A stretch of DNA of 64,000 bases from the NCBI RefSeq assembly GCF_003725735.1, contig NZ_RJTM01000035.1, positions 23,171 to 87,170 on the forward strand, written 5' to 3'. The stretch's first letter is position 1, and every line of letters begins with the position of its first letter. Under the pieces are notes generated by a model, which made no database searches, was not told the DNA's origin, and saw nothing but the letters and a program-made list of their open reading frames with translations. Positions 35,611 through 44,567 of the stretch are shown piece by piece. A program made the translations under genes and the position numbers. Origin of the DNA: Sinomicrobium pectinilyticum. Its GTDB lineage: Bacteria; Bacteroidota; Bacteroidia; Flavobacteriales; Flavobacteriaceae.

Positions 35611-36702
35611 ATGAAAAAAACTACCCGCATTTTTTTATTGTCACTGCTTGTCTGTACAGGATTGTCCCCGATGGTCCGTGCACAGCACTTCTCTTTAAAA
35701 CCCCTCAGGGACATCCACCCGGTAAACAATGAATATTTCAGTTTTCCCTATATAACGGACAGTACGGATGCTGCTATCAGGATAAATACCTGGTTACACG
35801 GTACTATCCTGGAAACGCTCCCCGGAAAATATCAACATTCCCCTTTTGAAAAAATATGGCCTAAAAACAGGTCCGGACAAGGGGTGACCACGCTCAACTA
35901 CCTGGTGTATGCCAATAACAACAAGTATATCTCCCTGGATATTACCGGGGAATATTCCGGTACGTACACCTCTCCCTTTTCGGTCATTCAGAATTTCGAT
36001 GCGCAAAGCGGCCAGCCCATTACCCTGGCAGACATTTTTACTTCCAAGGGGTTCAAAACCCTTCAGCAACTGGCCATAAAACAAAGGACAGCATTACTGA
36101 ACAATTTTCTTACTTCCCTTGACACAACCGACCGGAATGATGCAGAACAATATTACCGGTATAGGGATTGCCTCTCTTCGGTAAAAAATGATGACCTGGC
36201 ACATGACAAGTTATTGCTCACCAATAATTCCCTTAAGATCATACGCAGCAGTTGTTCTTCACATTCCGTTAATGCTTATGATCCGTTCGGTGATTTTGAA
36301 AACGAATTCGGTTTCGAACAGTTACGGCCCCTGCTTAACGAGTACGGCAAACATCTTCTGTCTTCTGCTTCCGGCAGTAAGTATATGTGGTCAGGGAAAA
36401 ATGGTATCCGCATCGGGCTTTACCGGGGCGCCATTGACCGGCAACAACCTGTAAGCATCTTCGTAGAAAGGATTTACGGTGACGGCTCGGTAAGGGCCTT
36501 CTGTTATTATGACAAAGCAGGAAAAAGAATCGACCTGCAAACGGAGCGAAAGCCGGATGGCTCTTATGAATTCAGGGAAATAGGGCCGGATCAAAAAACC
36601 ATTACGGGAATATTCCGGCTCAAATATGACCGTTCTTTTCACCTGGAAGGAGACTGGTATACTCCCGACGGGCCTTCGGCACACCGGGTTGACCTGAATT
36701 AA
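35611..36702 (+). CDS. Secreted DUF3298-like protein
   Basis: 363 residues with a signal peptide (IFLLSLLVCTGLSPMVRAQ). The central part resembles the RsiV/DUF3298 type: SLDITGEYSGTYTSPFSVI, then GQPITLADIFTSKGFKTLQQ, with the usual C-terminal segment FGFEQLRPLLNEYG. Proteins of this kind are exported; RsiV itself is a lysozyme-binding anti-sigma, but the present protein has no anti-sigma part. Its stop overlaps the convergent lanC stop by 4 bp. Confidence 0.65.
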   Translation: MKKTTRIFLLSLLVCTGLSPMVRAQHFSLKPLRDIHPVNNEYFSFPYITDSTDAAIRINTWLHGTILETLPGKYQHSPFEKIWPKNRSGQGVTTLNYLVYANNNKYISLDITGEYSGTYTSPFSVIQNFDAQSGQPITLADIFTSKGFKTLQQLAIKQRTALLNNFLTSLDTTDRNDAEQYYRYRDCLSSVKNDDLAHDKLLLTNNSLKIIRSSCSSHSVNAYDPFGDFENEFGFEQLRPLLNEYGKHLLSSASGSKYMWSGKNGIRIGLYRGAIDRQQPVSIFVERIYGDGSVRAFCYYDKAGKRIDLQTERKPDGSYEFREIGPDQKTITGIFRLKYDRSFHLEGDWYTPDGPSAHRVDLN

Positions 36703-37952
36703 AAGGAATTGCCTATCAGCAGACATTCGTTCCATTTTATACTATCGGGGGAAAGCTCGGCCATTATGGATAGGCCTATACCTGCTATTCCTTCCAGGAT
36801 GCCGGTTTCCGGTTGCCATCCCTGCCTGTTCCCTCCCCGCCACTGCATATAACCGGCATATCCGTCCGGATGCACGGCCATTTCCAGGGCTTTTTGCTGC
36901 CAGAAGTCAGCAGCCATGGCAAAGGCCTGCCGGTTTGTTTGCCGCTCCATATAGCGGTATATATGCATAATACCGCAGGCACCGTGGCACAGGCCCGCAT
37001 CCCGGATCCCTGCTTCTTCCGGGTCCGTTCGCTGTGTGGAATACTCCAGTATTTTTACGGCACGGGTACACAGTGCATCGTCCTGCAATGCTTTGCCCGC
37101 ATGCCAGAGCGATAATCCCGTTCCCGGGTCCCCATAGCACCACCCAAGACGGTTCCTGTAGCTTTTCCCGCCCGATTCGGTTATCCATGCCGGGAAAAGG
37201 GAAGTCCCCGAAATCGCACCTTCCCATGAGCTAATGTAATGTACGGCTCCCCTCAGCAGGGACCTTACTTCGGAAAACTCCGGGTAAACAAGGAGCCGGG
37301 ACAGAAAATTCACAATACCGGATATGCCGTGGGCAAGGCCCAGGTTGTATCCTTTGAGCCGCTCCTCACGGACCAGCCAGGATTTCCATTTACTGCTATC
37401 CCCCTCGGTAATGGCCGTTTTCTTTAACCTGTTGACCATCCCGGTGAGGAGGTTTGCATAGTGCTCTTTTAACACTCCCGAACCCGTATTCCTGTAACGT
37501 ATCAGAAAATAATGGCCTATTCCCAGGATACCGTGCAGAAAATCATAAAAGTTCTCATCCGCATATTGCTCCGTACAATCTGCCAGAAAATCATCCAGCG
37601 CAGGAAAAACCGCATCGCTTTCCAGCTCGATAAAACCTTCTTCCCGCAGGTGCTCCATACTCCACAAAGCCCCGGATATCCCGGAACAATAGGTATGCAT
37701 ATCATAGCCGTTATTTATCCGGTCAAAAACCTCGGTCAGTATTTCGCTACCCAGGTCCGCGTAACGTTGTTTTCCGGAAAACCTGGAATAGTAAAAGCAG
37801 AAAACAGCTATACCGGATATACCGGTAAGCACCCCTATATCCGAGGTTTCCCTGTACTTTTTTTCCAGTACGGCACCAATCTCTTCCAGCCTTGCACGTA
37901 AAACAGCTTCGGAAGACATGGAGGTAAAAGTATCGCGATGTGATTCAGACAT
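36699..37952 (-). CDS. lanC: Lanthionine synthetase C-like cyclase
   Basis: 417 residues from the ATG at 37952. The LanC double barrel with repeated G-x-x-G turns is clear: GVLTGISGIAVFCFY, HGILGIGHYF, GLAHGISGIVNFL, TGILEGIAGIGLS. Zinc ligands are present: Cys in GWCYGDPG and Cys-His in LCHGACGI. LanC adds Cys thiols onto dehydrated Ser/Thr to make (methyl)lanthionine rings. It lies 147 bp downstream of the precursor gene on the same strand. No LanB dehydratase, protease or exporter gene lies in the window. Confidence 0.92.
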   Translation of the reverse strand: MSESHRDTFTSMSSEAVLRARLEEIGAVLEKKYRETSDIGVLTGISGIAVFCFYYSRFSGKQRYADLGSEILTEVFDRINNGYDMHTYCSGISGALWSMEHLREEGFIELESDAVFPALDDFLADCTEQYADENFYDFLHGILGIGHYFLIRYRNTGSGVLKEHYANLLTGMVNRLKKTAITEGDSSKWKSWLVREERLKGYNLGLAHGISGIVNFLSRLLVYPEFSEVRSLLRGAVHYISSWEGAISGTSLFPAWITESGGKSYRNRLGWCYGDPGTGLSLWHAGKALQDDALCTRAVKILEYSTQRTDPEEAGIRDAGLCHGACGIMHIYRYMERQTNRQAFAMAADFWQQKALEMAVHPDGYAGYMQWRGGNRQGWQPETGILEGIAGIGLSIMAELSPDSIKWNECLLIGNSF

Positions 37953-38041
37953 TGTAGGCCGGAGTAAAATACGGGGTATATGAAAGTTATAGATTAAGAG
38001 ATATTCATTTCTTTGCTTCGGGTTTTGATGCATTACCCGGG

Positions 38042-38080
38042 AAAAAATACAGGCCGTGACACCCGTTGGAGCGTACGGCC
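38042..38080 (-). terminator. Attenuator-like hairpin between precursor gene and lanC
   Basis: On the minus strand GGCCGT (38080-38075) pairs with ACGGCC (38057-38052) around a 17-nt loop, and TGTATTTTTTC follows. Partial terminators right after a precursor gene are usual in peptide natural product operons, since they give more peptide than enzyme. Confidence 0.5.
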
Positions 38081-38099
38081 CGTACTTGCAGTCTACCTA

Positions 38100-38273
38100 T
38101 TAATAACATTGCATTCCGGGAGGAGGACAGGTATTCAAAGGACCGTTTGTAGGACACCAGTAAGTATCCTCACATCTCGGTCCGTCCGTAATGGCCCCAC
38201 CCTTGATTCCTTTGGTGTTCAGGTTGCTTACAACCTCTTTTTTCAGTTGTAAATTTTTCAGTGATTTTTTCAT
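38100..38273 (-). CDS. lanA: Class I lanthipeptide precursor with double-Gly leader
   Basis: 57 residues from the ATG at 38273. The leader MKKSLKNLQLKKEVVSNLN is followed by TKGIKGG, the double-Gly end typical of Bacteroidota lanthipeptide precursors. The core of 31 residues starts AITDGPRCEDTYWC and ends NTCPPPGMQCY. It holds four Thr, no Ser and four Cys, so up to four methyllanthionine rings could form. lanC follows. The leader is rich in Lys and carries the LKKE..SNLN motif expected for recognition by modifying enzymes. Confidence 0.85.
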   Translation of the reverse strand: MKKSLKNLQLKKEVVSNLNTKGIKGGAITDGPRCEDTYWCPTNGPLNTCPPPGMQCY

Positions 38274-38307
38274 GGTTAGATATTTTGAAGTTATGCCTAC
38301 TCTATTG

Positions 38308-38369
38308 ATCAAAGGTTTTCGGCTTCCCCTTTTTTCCGGGGTCGGGGAAACCTGTTCAATCAAAGGTTT
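38308..38369. repeat. Direct repeats and hairpin upstream of lanA
   Basis: ATCAAAGGTTT occurs twice, at 38308-38318 and 38359-38369, 51 bp apart start to start. Between them is a hairpin CCCC / GGGG around a T-run. A candidate -7 element TATATTTG (minus) lies farther upstream at 38423-38430. The repeats could be operator sites or leader RNA structure. Confidence 0.45.
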
Positions 38370-38446
38370 CCATTGCAACGCAGGTTATAGATTTTTTTAA
38401 TTGTTTTCAAACATAAGGCATTCAAATATAGATTATTATACAACAT

Positions 38447-38475
38447 AAAAAAATCCCTGAAATCAGGGATTTTTC
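38447..38475. terminator. Terminator behind the secreted superoxide dismutase
   Basis: AAAAAAATCCCTGA / TCAGGGATTTTT forms a short strong hairpin, T-rich in both directions. It separates the sod gene from the lanthipeptide locus. Confidence 0.8.
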
Positions 38476-38503
38476 TTGAAACAACATTAACTCTCCGGCC
38501 TGG

Positions 38504-39202
<699 letters not shown>

Positions 39203-39224
39203 GATATTATTCAGATTTAAATTA

Positions 39225-40436
39225 TTAGACATATTCGGTGAAAGGGTCGGGGAAGCCGGTTTTCTCTTTAAAGAGGATTTCCTCTTCCGCATAAAGCAGA
39301 CAGTTCTGCAGATCATCCGTTATCTTTTTCCTGTCCATTTCCTGCCCGATAAATACGAGTTCGTTGATCCGGTCGCCCCATTTTTTGCTCCACCTCTCCT
39401 CTATTACATCCTGATGGTCCAGATAGGATGGATGGCAGATCCTTTCGGCATAGGGCATGCTGCACCACCAGACCCCTGCCCTCTCCAGTCTTGACGATCC
39501 TCCTGCCTGGGAGAAATTCAGGGCTTCATCCGGCCGGGAAGCCAGCCAGAACAGCCCCTTGGCACGGATAATGTTTCCCGGATATTCTTCATTCAGATAT
39601 TTCCACAATCGCAACGGGTGAAAAGGCCTTTGGTCCCGGAAAACAAAAGACCCTATACCGTATTCTTCGGTTTCCGGGGTATGCTCTCCTGCTTCCAGTT
39701 CCTTCTGCCACCCGGCAGATGCCCGGGCTTCTTCAAAGTCAAAAAGTCCTGTATTTAAAATTTCTGCGGGCTCTACCTTGCCAAAGGTCGCTTCCAATAT
39801 CCTGGCATCGGGATTGAGTTTACTTATAGCGGCCCGGAGCAGCCCTACGGTTTTTTCTCCTGCCAGGTCCGTTTTGTTCAATATAATTACATTGGCAAAC
39901 TCCACCTGGTCCGTAAGAAGATTGACTATGGTACGATGATCTCCATCCATATCTGTAAGTTGCCGGTCTGCCAGCATTTCATCCGTGCCGAAATCTTTCA
40001 GGAAATTATAGCTGTCCACCACGGTTACCATCGTATCTATATAGCTGAAAGCGGAAAGGTCTATGCCGTTTTCCGGATCGGCAAAAGAAAAAGTCTGCGC
40101 CACGGGGACCGGTTCGCTTATCCCGGTGCTTTCAATTAGCAGGTAATCGAATTTCCCTTCACCTGCCAGGCGTTCCACTTCCACCATAAGATCTTCCCGG
40201 AGCGTACAGCAAATACAGCCATTGCTCATTTCCACCAGTTTTTCTTCTGTCCGTGAAAGGGTGTTCTCGTTCTCCACCAGACGGGCATCTACATTGACTT
40301 CGCTCATATCATTCACTATCACTGCTACCTTAAGTCCCTGCCTGTTATGCAATACGTGATTCAGCAAAGTGGTCTTCCCCGCCCCGAGAAAACCGCTCAG
40401 TACGGTTACCGGTAATTTTCTGGTATTCTCGTTCAT
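39225..40436 (-). CDS. CobW/COG0523 GTPase metal chaperone
   Basis: 403 residues from the ATG at 40436. Walker A GFLGAGKTTLL at residues 14-24, the metal-binding GCICCTLREDL near 75, ESTGISEP, and NKTD for guanine recognition. The C-terminal CobW domain (GLFWLASRPDEALNFSQAGG) is complete. Members deliver zinc or other metals in a GTP-dependent way. The downstream secreted superoxide dismutase may be a partner. A small palindrome upstream could be a metal-dependent operator. Confidence 0.9.
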   Translation of the reverse strand: MNENTRKLPVTVLSGFLGAGKTTLLNHVLHNRQGLKVAVIVNDMSEVNVDARLVENENTLSRTEEKLVEMSNGCICCTLREDLMVEVERLAGEGKFDYLLIESTGISEPVPVAQTFSFADPENGIDLSAFSYIDTMVTVVDSYNFLKDFGTDEMLADRQLTDMDGDHRTIVNLLTDQVEFANVIILNKTDLAGEKTVGLLRAAISKLNPDARILEATFGKVEPAEILNTGLFDFEEARASAGWQKELEAGEHTPETEEYGIGSFVFRDQRPFHPLRLWKYLNEEYPGNIIRAKGLFWLASRPDEALNFSQAGGSSRLERAGVWWCSMPYAERICHPSYLDHQDVIEERWSKKWGDRINELVFIGQEMDRKKITDDLQNCLLYAEEEILFKEKTGFPDPFTEYV

Positions 40437-40482
40437 GTTTTTAAATGAAACTTTGTTGCAAATATAAAACATTCTTTTAAAC

Positions 40483-40495
40483 GCAACTATGTAGC
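40483..40495. promoter_or_regulatory. Candidate operator upstream of the CobW-type gene
   Basis: GCAACTATGTAGC is an imperfect palindrome of the form GCwACwwwGTwGC, 47 bp before the ATG. Zur-type regulation is a guess from the gene it precedes, not from a known Bacteroidota site. Confidence 0.3.
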
Positions 40496-40717
40496 ATAAA
40501 AGAATTAAAAGAAGAAAGCGAAATGCAACTGGAATTATTTATTGTTACACTCCGGTGAAATGCAAACAAAGTTTTTAGAATTAAGTATCTCCTCCCTTCA
40601 GGGCAATATCATATGGTTAAATGCAGGTAACTCCTTTATGTGCACGACATGGAACATCTTCATGTAAGTGATATATAATTCCTTCATACAAGGGCGAGAT
40701 GAAGCCAAACCAGAGGG

Positions 40718-40782
40718 CGGGTGAAGGGTATCCCAAAGGGTGGATGGTTTACCTTCACCCGGTTATATATTTAAAACCATCC
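40718..40782. repeat. Two interleaved inverted repeats
   Basis: CGGGTGAAGG (40718-40727) pairs with CCTTCACCCG (40752-40761). GGATGGTTT (40742-40750) pairs with AAACCATCC (40774-40782). The second left arm lies in the loop of the first, so both together would make an H-type pseudoknot, or they compete. Confidence 0.5.
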
Positions 40783-40860
40783 CGCAAGGTAACGGTCTGC
40801 GAAAATCAGACGTATCACGCTCCACTTACGGCTCTTAACAAAAATCAGGTCCCGCTATTT

Positions 40861-41223
40861 CTAGTATTCCGTAGGTAAAAGCAGTGTCCTTCCTATCCAG
40901 TACAGGCAAAATGAAGTGTCGCGGGGTATCGGCACCGGCTCTTCTTCCTTTCTTTTCTGCAATACGCGACCGTCCCTGTCCCGGAACTCGATACAGGAAC
41001 CATACATCCGTATAGAGATAAAAGAGGTTTCGGAAAGGCAGGATGCTTCCCGGGCTATACGCAACAGGAGTTTCTGTGTTTTAAACAGGTCATACATCAC
41101 ATACTTTACTCCTTCAGTATAGTAAAAACCTAAAAAGGGATGCTTGTGAAGGGCCCCGGTACTTCGGAACCTTTCAATTTTCTTTTGAAATTCTACCTCG
41201 CTGGCAAACAGTGTTCTTATCAT
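40861..41223 (-). CDS. Hypothetical protein
   Basis: 120 residues, mixed helix and strand, no signal peptide or membrane helix. It begins MIRTLFASEVEFQKKIERFR. I do not recognise a family. Composition is protein-like, so it is probably real. It is flanked by long non-coding stretches on both sides. Confidence 0.5.
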   Translation of the reverse strand: MIRTLFASEVEFQKKIERFRSTGALHKHPFLGFYYTEGVKYVMYDLFKTQKLLLRIAREASCLSETSFISIRMYGSCIEFRDRDGRVLQKRKEEEPVPIPRDTSFCLYWIGRTLLLPTEY

Positions 41224-41698
41224 TTTGAGAAGGGGACATAAAATTTTAACTAGACCGCACTGAAAAGTGCAGAGGTTTTAATAATAACAAAATTGCTCTT
41301 TGCTTATCGGTTATCAGGTTATTGAGTTAGTCAGGTAACATACACTCATTCACCTGATAACCGGACTGTAATTTTTTACTTCATCAAGGTGTTGCAATGA
41401 TCCCGGAACCTCTCGGGAGCAGGATATCGAATCCTCAACCGGCACCGGTAAAATCACGAAATGCCCGGTCCCTTTACAGAACCGGACCTTTCTCTTATTT
41501 TCGGGGTAGAAACATGTAAATCCGGAAAACTTACATACCTCACGAAAATAAGGAAATACGGTATTACACGGAAGCCCTGGGTTTTTCATATTCGGGAATA
41601 CTGATAAGGGATACATACTCATCATCTACAGTATTTATAATGGTTTATAATGATTTTTCATTTTCTCAAATCAAAAATGTTCTCAAGACACAGAAACG
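41224..41698. other. Intergenic region with a 12-bp inverted repeat
   Basis: CGGTTATCAGGT (41308-41319) and ACCTGATAACCG (41352-41363) are perfect reverse complements 32 nt apart. A 91-residue ORF on the minus strand at 41350-41625 has an unusual Pro/Cys-rich composition and I do not trust it. Confidence 0.45.
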
Positions 41699-43243
41699 CT
41701 ATACCGCCTTTTTCTTTTTTCTCAGATACGCCATAAATTCGGAAGGTGGCATCCCTATAACATTTCGGAATACCGTACTGAATTTACTATGGGACGAAAA
41801 GCCGCACTCCTTGGCAAGGTAACTGATCTTATAATTAAGGTAATCGGGAGTTTCCTCCATTTTTTTCACGATATGGTATATCCGGAGTTCGTTTATATAG
41901 GTATTGAAGTCCTTCTCTTTGTATTTGTTAATGATATATGACAGGTATTTGGTATTGGTACCTATCCTGGCTGCCAGGGCTGAGGATGAAATATTCCGGT
42001 CCGTAAATTTCCCGGATTCCTCGAAACGTGTCAATTTGTTCAACAATGACTTCTCGGTCCTTTCCGGCATCATTTCGGTTTCCCGGGCCGAATTTCCCTT
42101 TGTTTCCGTATAGGCGGGCGGCATGCTATTACCCTTTCTTACTTCCCTCAGTATTTTCCAGAATTTTCTATGCTTTTCTCTTTGTCTCCTGCGGTATACC
42201 AAGGTGAATATAACAGCCAGCAGCAACAGCAGGGAGACAATGGCTATGATACCGTAATGTACCTGTGAGGTCTTTGCCTGTTCCTTATAAACCTGGCTAA
42301 CTGCCCGGCTGTACGTTTCCTGCCTGGCCTCCATTTCCCGGTTTACCACTTCGAGGTACCGGTCATTGTACAGCGTATAGTTTTTTATGTCCTCTACCGC
42401 TTGGTAGTAGTGAGACAATGCCCTGTATACTTTTCCCTGAAGGGATACATCGCCGGACGCATCGGCAAAACCGAGCGCTTTTTGCAAATGCTCAGAAGCC
42501 CGGGCAAAATCATTTTCTTCCATAAAGATGTTCCCCAATCCCAGGTGGATCATTCCCTCCTGTATGGGGACTCCCCTGGTCCCGGCAATAAAATTCAGGG
42601 CCTTGTGATAATGATACCGGGCAGAATCGTTTTTGTGCAGTCTGTAATAATTTTCTCCGAGGGCTTTCTGTGTAGTGGCCAGATGGAGGTTTCTTCTGAA
42701 CTCATCTTTCAGCAGTGTGAAGTATGTGCCTGCTTTATGTTCAAGCTGCACGGCTTTTCGGAAATTGTTTTCAGCTATCGCATAATAGGCTTTTTCCTGG
42801 TGCAGGAGGCCCTGGTACTCATTGGATATTTCTTCCTGCTTAATTTTCCTGCTTACCCTGATCCCCTTTTCAAGGTAACGTATGCCCACTTCCGCTAAGC
42901 CGGCTTCCCTGTACTGGCTGGACAATGCACCACAGGCTCTCGCCTGCCATTCATGGAAGCCGGCTTCGGAAGCCAGCCTTTCTCCTTCCAGGAGGTATTC
43001 GAGTGACCTATTTTTGTCCTTTTTACGCCTGTATAAACCGGACAGCAACAATAGTGACTTTACTTTCCGGAGCTCTCCGTCTGAGGCCCGGTAAAGTGAA
43101 TCCGCAGTGCGGATCCCGTAATCCAGGTCCTTGTTGGCCGTATATAAATGGTAGTAAATACTGTCAAAAGCATCTTGTTGCTGTGACCCTGCCTTTTCTG
43201 CAAACAGAAACAGGAAAAACAGGAGAATACGATATCTTGCCAT
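41699..43243 (-). CDS. TPR-membrane-AraC hybrid regulator
   Basis: 514 residues from the ATG at 43243. A signal-like N-terminus (ILLFFLFLFAEKAGS) leads into a row of TPR-like helices (residues about 30-300, e.g. MIHLGLGNIFMEENDFARAS). One membrane helix follows (GIIAIVSLLLLLAVIFTLVY, near 340), then a cytoplasmic AraC helix-turn-helix (ISYLAKECGFSSHSKFSTVF). This membrane-bound one-component design is typical of Bacteroidota. The sensed ligand and targets are unknown. Confidence 0.88.
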   Translation of the reverse strand: MARYRILLFFLFLFAEKAGSQQQDAFDSIYYHLYTANKDLDYGIRTADSLYRASDGELRKVKSLLLLSGLYRRKKDKNRSLEYLLEGERLASEAGFHEWQARACGALSSQYREAGLAEVGIRYLEKGIRVSRKIKQEEISNEYQGLLHQEKAYYAIAENNFRKAVQLEHKAGTYFTLLKDEFRRNLHLATTQKALGENYYRLHKNDSARYHYHKALNFIAGTRGVPIQEGMIHLGLGNIFMEENDFARASEHLQKALGFADASGDVSLQGKVYRALSHYYQAVEDIKNYTLYNDRYLEVVNREMEARQETYSRAVSQVYKEQAKTSQVHYGIIAIVSLLLLLAVIFTLVYRRRQREKHRKFWKILREVRKGNSMPPAYTETKGNSARETEMMPERTEKSLLNKLTRFEESGKFTDRNISSSALAARIGTNTKYLSYIINKYKEKDFNTYINELRIYHIVKKMEETPDYLNYKISYLAKECGFSSHSKFSTVFRNVIGMPPSEFMAYLRKKKKAV

Positions 43244-43491
43244 CAGGTAACGGTTGGTTAATCTTGCAAACAAAAGGCAGGTTGCATTCTTCCGGAATTT
43301 TTGAAAGGGGCTGTATCCGAAAGCGTATCCGGAAAGGAAATCTCACGGTGAAAAAGATACTTTTCTTCCCGGAACGGAAAAACAAATATACATTTTAGAA
43401 ATCACATAATATGAATAAATGGTGATTTTTGGGCCGCAGTTTCTTACAGCTCACAGAGAAATGACAACAGTAACCGGGTTTTACGGGTCCG

Positions 43492-44334
43492 TTATTCGTG
43501 GAGTACCAGAAAGGGAATCCTGGTATGATAACTTATCCGTGCAACGGCAGGCCTGAAAAGGGCCTGCTGGAAGAAATTCAGTTTTTTCGCCATCATGGCT
43601 ATCCAGTCTATATCTGCAATGTCCGTAAATTCTTCTATGGCTTCGCCCAGGTTGTTACGGTTCATGCGGTGAAAACTGTGTTCCCTGCCACGGAGGTAAT
43701 TTTTGAGTTGGTTTTTATTTATTTTCTGCGCTTCCCCCAGGATTTCGTGTTCGTTCTTTACTATATGAAGTACTCTTACGGCAGCAGAAAACTTATCCGC
43801 CAGGAAAAACAGCGTATCCAGTACCCTGGGGGAATAGGAAATGCTGTAATCCGTAGGAAATACGATCTGCCCGGGAAAGTGAAAGGCCGCATCCTCCGGC
43901 ACTACAAGTACGGGACATTTTACTTTGGTAATCACATCGCCGGTATTGCTTCCTACCATCATTTCCCTGAGCCCGGAAGCCCCTTTTGTCCCCATGACGA
44001 TCAGGTCTATATTCTTTTCTTTGACCTGCTTTCTTATGGCTTCTATAAAAAAATCATGCACCGGTAAAGGAATAAAAGCCGAATTGCTTTCCGGCAGCTC
44101 CTTTTTCATTCGTAATGCCATTTTTTTTAAACTTTCCTCCGACCGTGCCCGTACTCCGGTGTCATAATCTTCGGGAAAAGCCACTAATGGCATTCCCCCT
44201 CCTGTATATACATAAGGTTCTACCACATTACACAGGTAAAAGTTACATGCGGAAGTACCGAACAACAGCAAGGCATATCTGGCGGCATTCCTCGAGTTTT
44301 CGGAAAAATCGGTCGGGATAAGGATATTCTTCAT
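43492..44334 (-). CDS. Universal stress protein, tandem UspA domains
   Basis: 280 residues from the ATG at 44334; a GTG one codon upstream is possible. The first UspA domain starts MKNILIPTDFSENSRNAARY and holds the ATP-binding GTKGASGLREMMVGSNTGDV near residue 120. The second half starts QIVFPTDYSISYSPR and lacks a clear ATP motif. Such proteins are induced by stress or low oxygen. An Fnr-type site with exact spacing to a -7 element precedes it. Confidence 0.9.
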   Translation of the reverse strand: MKNILIPTDFSENSRNAARYALLLFGTSACNFYLCNVVEPYVYTGGGMPLVAFPEDYDTGVRARSEESLKKMALRMKKELPESNSAFIPLPVHDFFIEAIRKQVKEKNIDLIVMGTKGASGLREMMVGSNTGDVITKVKCPVLVVPEDAAFHFPGQIVFPTDYSISYSPRVLDTLFFLADKFSAAVRVLHIVKNEHEILGEAQKINKNQLKNYLRGREHSFHRMNRNNLGEAIEEFTDIADIDWIAMMAKKLNFFQQALFRPAVARISYHTRIPFLVLHE

Positions 44335-44356
44335 CACATTTCTTATCTATCACGGG

Positions 44357-44364
44357 CAAAAGTA
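44357..44364 (-). promoter_or_regulatory. -7 element of usp
   Basis: TACTTTTG on the minus strand matches TAnnTTTG, with its centre 33 bp from the centre of the Fnr-type site. Confidence 0.55.
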
Positions 44365-44387
44365 TACGGAAGGAGCAGAATAAAATA

Positions 44388-44399
44388 TGATAAATATCA
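44388..44399 (-). promoter_or_regulatory. Fnr-type site of usp
   Basis: TGAT-AAAT-ATCA, a full match to the Fnr core and the best of the four sites. It lies 54 bp upstream of the ATG. Confidence 0.7.
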
Positions 44400-44485
44400 A
44401 CCGTAAGAACGATTGGGTTGCAAGTTTCAAGTTACAGGTCCGGGCGGAACCAAAGAGCAGGTTACAGTTTCACAACCTGAGCAGA

Positions 44486-44530
44486 GGTGGCTGAGTGTTC
44501 CGAACGGAGTTCGGAATGTACCGAAGGCAC
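44486..44530. repeat. Dispersed hairpin repeat, copy 2
   Basis: It starts GGTGGCTGAG and ends TGTACCGAAGGCAC. The middle is a perfect 8-bp hairpin, TTCCGAAC (44498-44505) and GTTCGGAA (44509-44516), with loop GGA. The inner stem differs in sequence from that of copy 1 but keeps pairing. Confidence 0.6.
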
Positions 44531-44567
44531 TTGCAGTCACAACTTTTATGGCTGGTTCTCCAAACCT

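Noticed and set aside
41350..41625. 91-residue minus-strand ORF
   Set aside because: Cys/Pro/Phe-rich with no plausible fold or family, and it contains one arm of an inverted repeat; probably non-coding.
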